Shown: positions 5,640 through 6,860 of the stretch, in pieces
Layout of the letters: each line of letters opens with the position of its first letter
Position numbering within the stretch: position 1 is the first letter of the stretch
Source: Pseudolysinimonas_A sp965653335
GTDB lineage: Bacteria > Actinomycetota > Actinomycetes > Actinomycetales > Microbacteriaceae
NCBI GenBank assembly: GCA_965653335.1
Contig: CBFGZU010000094.1
Span: 1 to 6,860 of the forward strand
Length of the DNA: 6,860 nt
Reading direction: 5' to 3'
Position numbers and translations under genes: made by a program
Notes under the pieces: generated by a model
What the model was told of the DNA's origin: nothing
What the model saw: only the letters and a program-made list of their open reading frames with translations
The model's database searches: none

Positions 5640-5806
5640 TGGCCAAGCAGCAGGACGTGCGTCCCATCATCAAGCTCCGTTCGACCGCCGGCACCGGGTA
5701 CACCTACGTGACGCGTAAGAACCGTCGCAACGACCCCGACCGCATCGTGCTCAAGAAGTACGACCCCGTCATCCGCAAGCACGTCGAATTCCGCGAGGAG
5801 CGGTAA
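5639..5806 (+). CDS. rpmG: 50S ribosomal protein L33, zinc-independent form
   Basis: This is large-subunit ribosomal protein L33, 55 residues, the usual length. Family hallmarks are 'RPIIKLRSTAGTGYTYVTRKNRRNDPDRIVLKKYDP' spread over most of the protein and the C-terminal 'RKHVEFREE'. It contains no cysteine, whereas zinc-binding L33 has two CxxC pairs, so it is the C-minus form. The start codon overlaps the rpmB stop in TGATG, indicating translational coupling. A longer in-frame reading upstream is rpmB in another frame and is not coding. Confidence 0.96.
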   Translation: MAKQQDVRPIIKLRSTAGTGYTYVTRKNRRNDPDRIVLKKYDPVIRKHVEFREER

Positions 5807-5809
5807 CCC

Positions 5810-6115
5810 ATGGCCAAGAAGAGCAAGATCGCCAAGAACGACCAGCGTCGCGTCATCGTCGAGCGGTGGGCCGCGAAGCGGCTCGAGCTGAAGAAGGCGC
5901 TCGTCGACCCGAACGGAACCGAGGAGAGCCGCGAGGCCGCCCGCCTCGGCCTGCAGAAGCTGCCGCGCGACGCGTCGCCCGTGCGTCTCCGCAACCGCGA
6001 CTCGATCGACGGCCGCCCGCGCGGTGTCCTCAGCCGGTACGGCATCTCCCGGGTGCGGTTCCGTGACATGGCGCACCGCGGCGAGCTGCCCGGTATCACC
6101 AAGTCGAGCTGGTAA
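5810..6115 (+). CDS. rpsN: 30S ribosomal protein S14, long zinc-independent form
   Basis: This is small-subunit ribosomal protein S14, 101 residues. This is the long type; the short zinc-finger type has about 61 residues. It starts 'MAKKSKIAKNDQRR' and ends with the canonical 'RDMAHRGELPGITKSSW'. It has no cysteine, so it is the C-minus form. A Shine-Dalgarno sequence, GAGGAG (5795-5800), lies within the end of rpmG, 9 nt before the ATG, and the intergenic gap is 3 nt. The set L28-L33-S14 in C-minus form next to zur matches the zinc-sparing ribosomal cluster known in actinobacteria, though S18 is absent here. Confidence 0.96.
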   Translation: MAKKSKIAKNDQRRVIVERWAAKRLELKKALVDPNGTEESREAARLGLQKLPRDASPVRLRNRDSIDGRPRGVLSRYGISRVRFRDMAHRGELPGITKSSW

Positions 6116-6127
6116 CACGCCCCACGT

Positions 6128-6164
6128 GGGTTGACGAGCCGTCCCAAGCGGCGTATCTCAACCC
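6128..6164 (+). other. Hairpin in the rpsN 3' untranslated region
   Basis: GGGTTGA (6128-6134) pairs exactly with TCAACCC (6158-6164), and inside it GCCG (6138-6141) pairs with CGGC (6149-6152). The hairpin ends 2 nt before the main terminator stem. It could protect the mRNA 3' end or assist termination. Confidence 0.45.
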
Positions 6165-6166
6165 GA

Positions 6167-6207
6167 GAACCCCGGTCCTTCGCAGGGCCGGGGTTCTTCG
6201 CGTTTTC
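6167..6207 (+). terminator. Intrinsic terminator of the rpmB-rpmG-rpsN operon
   Basis: A 13-bp stem (6167-6179 with 6184-6196, one G-U pair) has a four-base TCGC loop. The arms contain GAACCCCGG and CCGGGGTTC. It is followed by TTCGCGTTTTC with a short T-run at 6203-6206. It isolates the ribosomal operon from hup. Confidence 0.9.
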
Positions 6208-6257
6208 TGCGGATGTGCGCCACGGCTACGGATATCCCCGGAAATGCTGACGTTTGC

Positions 6258-6266
6258 TGTTAGTTT
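6258..6266 (+). promoter_or_regulatory. Putative extended -10 promoter of hup
   Basis: TGTTAGTTT (6258-6266) is an extended -10 (TG-N-TAGTTT). No clear -35 lies 16-18 bp upstream. A start near 6273 would give a leader of about 60 nt, in which GGCGG-TT-CCGG (6270-6280) can pair with CCGG-CCGCC (6293-6301). Confidence 0.45.
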
Positions 6267-6334
6267 CAAGGCGGTTCCGGGGGCGTTCTTCTCCGGCCGC
6301 CACCAGAAACATACAAAGGTCCGAGGAGGACACA

Positions 6335-6619
6335 ATGGCTGATTCGATTAACAAGGCGGACCTCGTCGCCGCCATCGCCGCGGACTCGGGCCAGAGCCAG
6401 GCGACGGTCTCCACCGTCGTCGACGCCCTGTTCGCCAAGCTCGCGTCGTCTCTCAAGGATGGCAAGAAGGTCAGCATCCCCGGATGGCTGAGCGTCGAGC
6501 CGACCCAGCGCGCCGCGCGCATGGGCCGCAACCCCGCGACCGGCGAGTCGATCCACATCGCCGCGAGCACGGGCGTCAAGATCTCCGCCGGCAGCAAGCT
6601 CAAGGCATCCGTCAAGTAA
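6335..6619 (+). CDS. hup: HU-family nucleoid DNA-binding protein
   Basis: This is a small histone-like protein, 94 residues, that dimerises, bends DNA and compacts the nucleoid. It opens with 'MADSINKADLVAAIA', followed by the helical dimer core. The beta-arm carries 'GRNPATGESIHI' with the DNA-intercalating Pro67, and the C-terminus is 'VKISAGSKLKASVK'. The usual 'GFGTFEV' segment is 'IPGWLSVEP' (48-56), a variant I associate with Microbacteriaceae. There is no Lys/Ala-rich C-terminal extension of the mycobacterial HupB kind. AGGAGG at 6324-6329, 5 nt before ATG 6335, fixes the start. An in-frame upstream extension from 6254 would run over the leader and Shine-Dalgarno sequence and is rejected. 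The gene stands alone with its own promoter and terminator. Confidence 0.95.
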   Translation: MADSINKADLVAAIAADSGQSQATVSTVVDALFAKLASSLKDGKKVSIPGWLSVEPTQRAARMGRNPATGESIHIAASTGVKISAGSKLKASVK

Positions 6620-6630
6620 CTCTCGCCGCA

Positions 6631-6670
6631 CGAAGGGCGCCGACTGTGGAGTCGGTGCCCTTCGTCGTTC
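6631..6670 (+). terminator. Intrinsic terminator after hup
   Basis: A 15-bp stem (6631-6645 with 6650-6664, one G-U pair) has a GTGG loop. The arms are CGAAGGGCGCCGACT and AGTCGGTGCCCTTCG. The T-content downstream is modest (TCGTTC). It starts 11 nt after the hup stop. Confidence 0.85.
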
Positions 6671-6688
6671 CCCCCTTCGTCGTTCCCC
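6659..6688 (+). repeat. 15-bp tandem duplication at the terminator 3' side
   Basis: CCTTCGTCGTTCCCC occurs twice in direct succession, at 6659-6673 and 6674-6688. The first copy includes the end of the terminator's right arm, so the duplication copied part of the terminator stem and its tail. Confidence 0.85.
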
Positions 6689-6697
6689 TGGGCGCGC

Positions 6698-6761
6698 TGG
6701 TCCGCCGTTTGCGAATCGGGCCGTTGCGATTCGAGCGGACCAACTCGCAAACGGCGGACCA
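6698..6761 (+). repeat. 64-bp extragenic palindrome with nested and alternative pairings
   Basis: Perfect 17-nt inverted arms, TGGTCCGCCGTTTGCGA (6698-6714) and its complement (6745-6761), enclose 30 nt. Within them CGAATCG (6712-6718) pairs with CGATTCG (6727-6733), and a second GCGGACCAA copy (6735-6743) duplicates 6754-6762. The left arm's TGGTCCGC can therefore pair with either copy. It resembles a repetitive extragenic palindrome or a miniature element more than a terminator, since no T-run follows. Confidence 0.75.
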
Positions 6762-6771
6762 ACCCGGCCCG

Positions 6772-6777
6772 TAGGCT
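6772..6777 (+). promoter_or_regulatory. Putative -10 element of the last gene
   Basis: TAGGCT (TANNNT) lies 6 nt before GTG 6784, the geometry of a leaderless transcript. No clear -35 is visible, and the region 17-18 bp upstream falls in the right arm of the palindrome. Confidence 0.4.
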
Positions 6778-6783
6778 CGACGG

Positions 6784-6860
6784 GTGTCACGAATCGCTGG
6801 GGTCGCGGGGCCCGCCGCCCTCGTCGGGGCGGCCTTCGCGGCGGCGCTCGTGGCACTCGC
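6784..6860 (+). CDS. Start of an unidentified membrane or exported protein (truncated by the window edge)
   Basis: Twenty-five codons are visible from GTG 6784 and the frame is still open at the edge. They read 'MSRIAGVAGPAALVGAAFAA' followed by 'ALVAL', a basic residue near the start and then a hydrophobic Ala/Val/Leu run, consistent with a first membrane segment or signal peptide. No Shine-Dalgarno sequence precedes it, and a TANNNT element is placed for a leaderless mRNA. A CopD/cytochrome c oxidase assembly-type membrane protein is one guess from actinobacterial gene order and composition, but the fragment is too short to support it. Confidence 0.55.
   Translation, partial: MSRIAGVAGPAALVGAAFAAALVAL

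Noticed and set aside
6121..6130. CCCACGTGGG palindrome as a regulator site
   Set aside because: A 10-bp palindrome in GC-rich DNA occurs often by chance, and it lies between a gene and its terminator with no promoter nearby.
6131..6159. TTGACG-17 bp-TATCTC as a promoter
   Set aside because: The -10 match is poor and any transcript would meet the rpsN terminator within about 30 nt.
6254..6334. N-terminal extension of the HU protein
   Set aside because: It would run over the leader hairpin and the AGGAGG Shine-Dalgarno sequence. The family starts at 'MADSINKADL'.

Overview
The window comes from a high-GC Gram-positive actinobacterium. The evidence is strong G/C at third codon positions, frequent GTG starts, TANNNT-type -10 elements, and protein families that look like those of Microbacteriaceae (the HU 'IPGWLSV' variant, an E2 with the 'VLVGYG' linker, a Zur/Znu island). 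The family-level assignment is an inference from protein texture.

Layout, all on the + strand. (1) 1-1985: the end of a 2-oxoacid dehydrogenase operon, with the C-terminal two thirds of the E1 beta subunit and a complete E2 acyltransferase. (2) 2000-5203: a zinc-uptake operon. It opens with a Zur-type operator made of two overlapping 15-bp boxes inside a perfect 14-bp-arm palindrome, with the promoter -35 hexamer in its centre. Then come znuA (lipoprotein zinc binder), znuC (ATPase), znuB (permease) and zur (zinc-sensing Fur-family repressor), tightly packed, so Zur probably controls its own synthesis. (3) 5219-6207: its own promoter, a leader of about 150 nt that can be folded almost throughout into consecutive hairpins, then rpmB-rpmG-rpsN, encoding L28, L33 and S14 all in the cysteine-poor, zinc-independent form, closed by a strong terminator. 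(4) 6258-6664: a single-gene unit for an HU-family nucleoid protein with its own extended -10 promoter and terminator. (5) 6659-6860: a 15-bp tandem duplication, a 64-bp extragenic palindrome that can fold in two ways, and the first 25 codons of an unidentified gene with a hydrophobic N-terminus.

The middle of the window is a zinc-economy locus: import, sensing, and ribosomal proteins that need no zinc. These families are well known. The less expected parts are non-coding: the double Zur box wrapped around a -35 with an apparently leaderless znuA mRNA; the structured rpmB leader, which has two copies of CGACAAGT able to compete for one partner strand; the lack of any visible Zur box before the zinc-free ribosomal genes; and the two-state palindrome at 6698-6761. 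Three separate places also carry 15-bp-period tandem repeats: the znuA/znuC junction, the znuC 3' end and the hup 3' flank. No mobile element, CRISPR array, tRNA or rRNA was seen, and no stretch longer than 300 bases lacks a gene.
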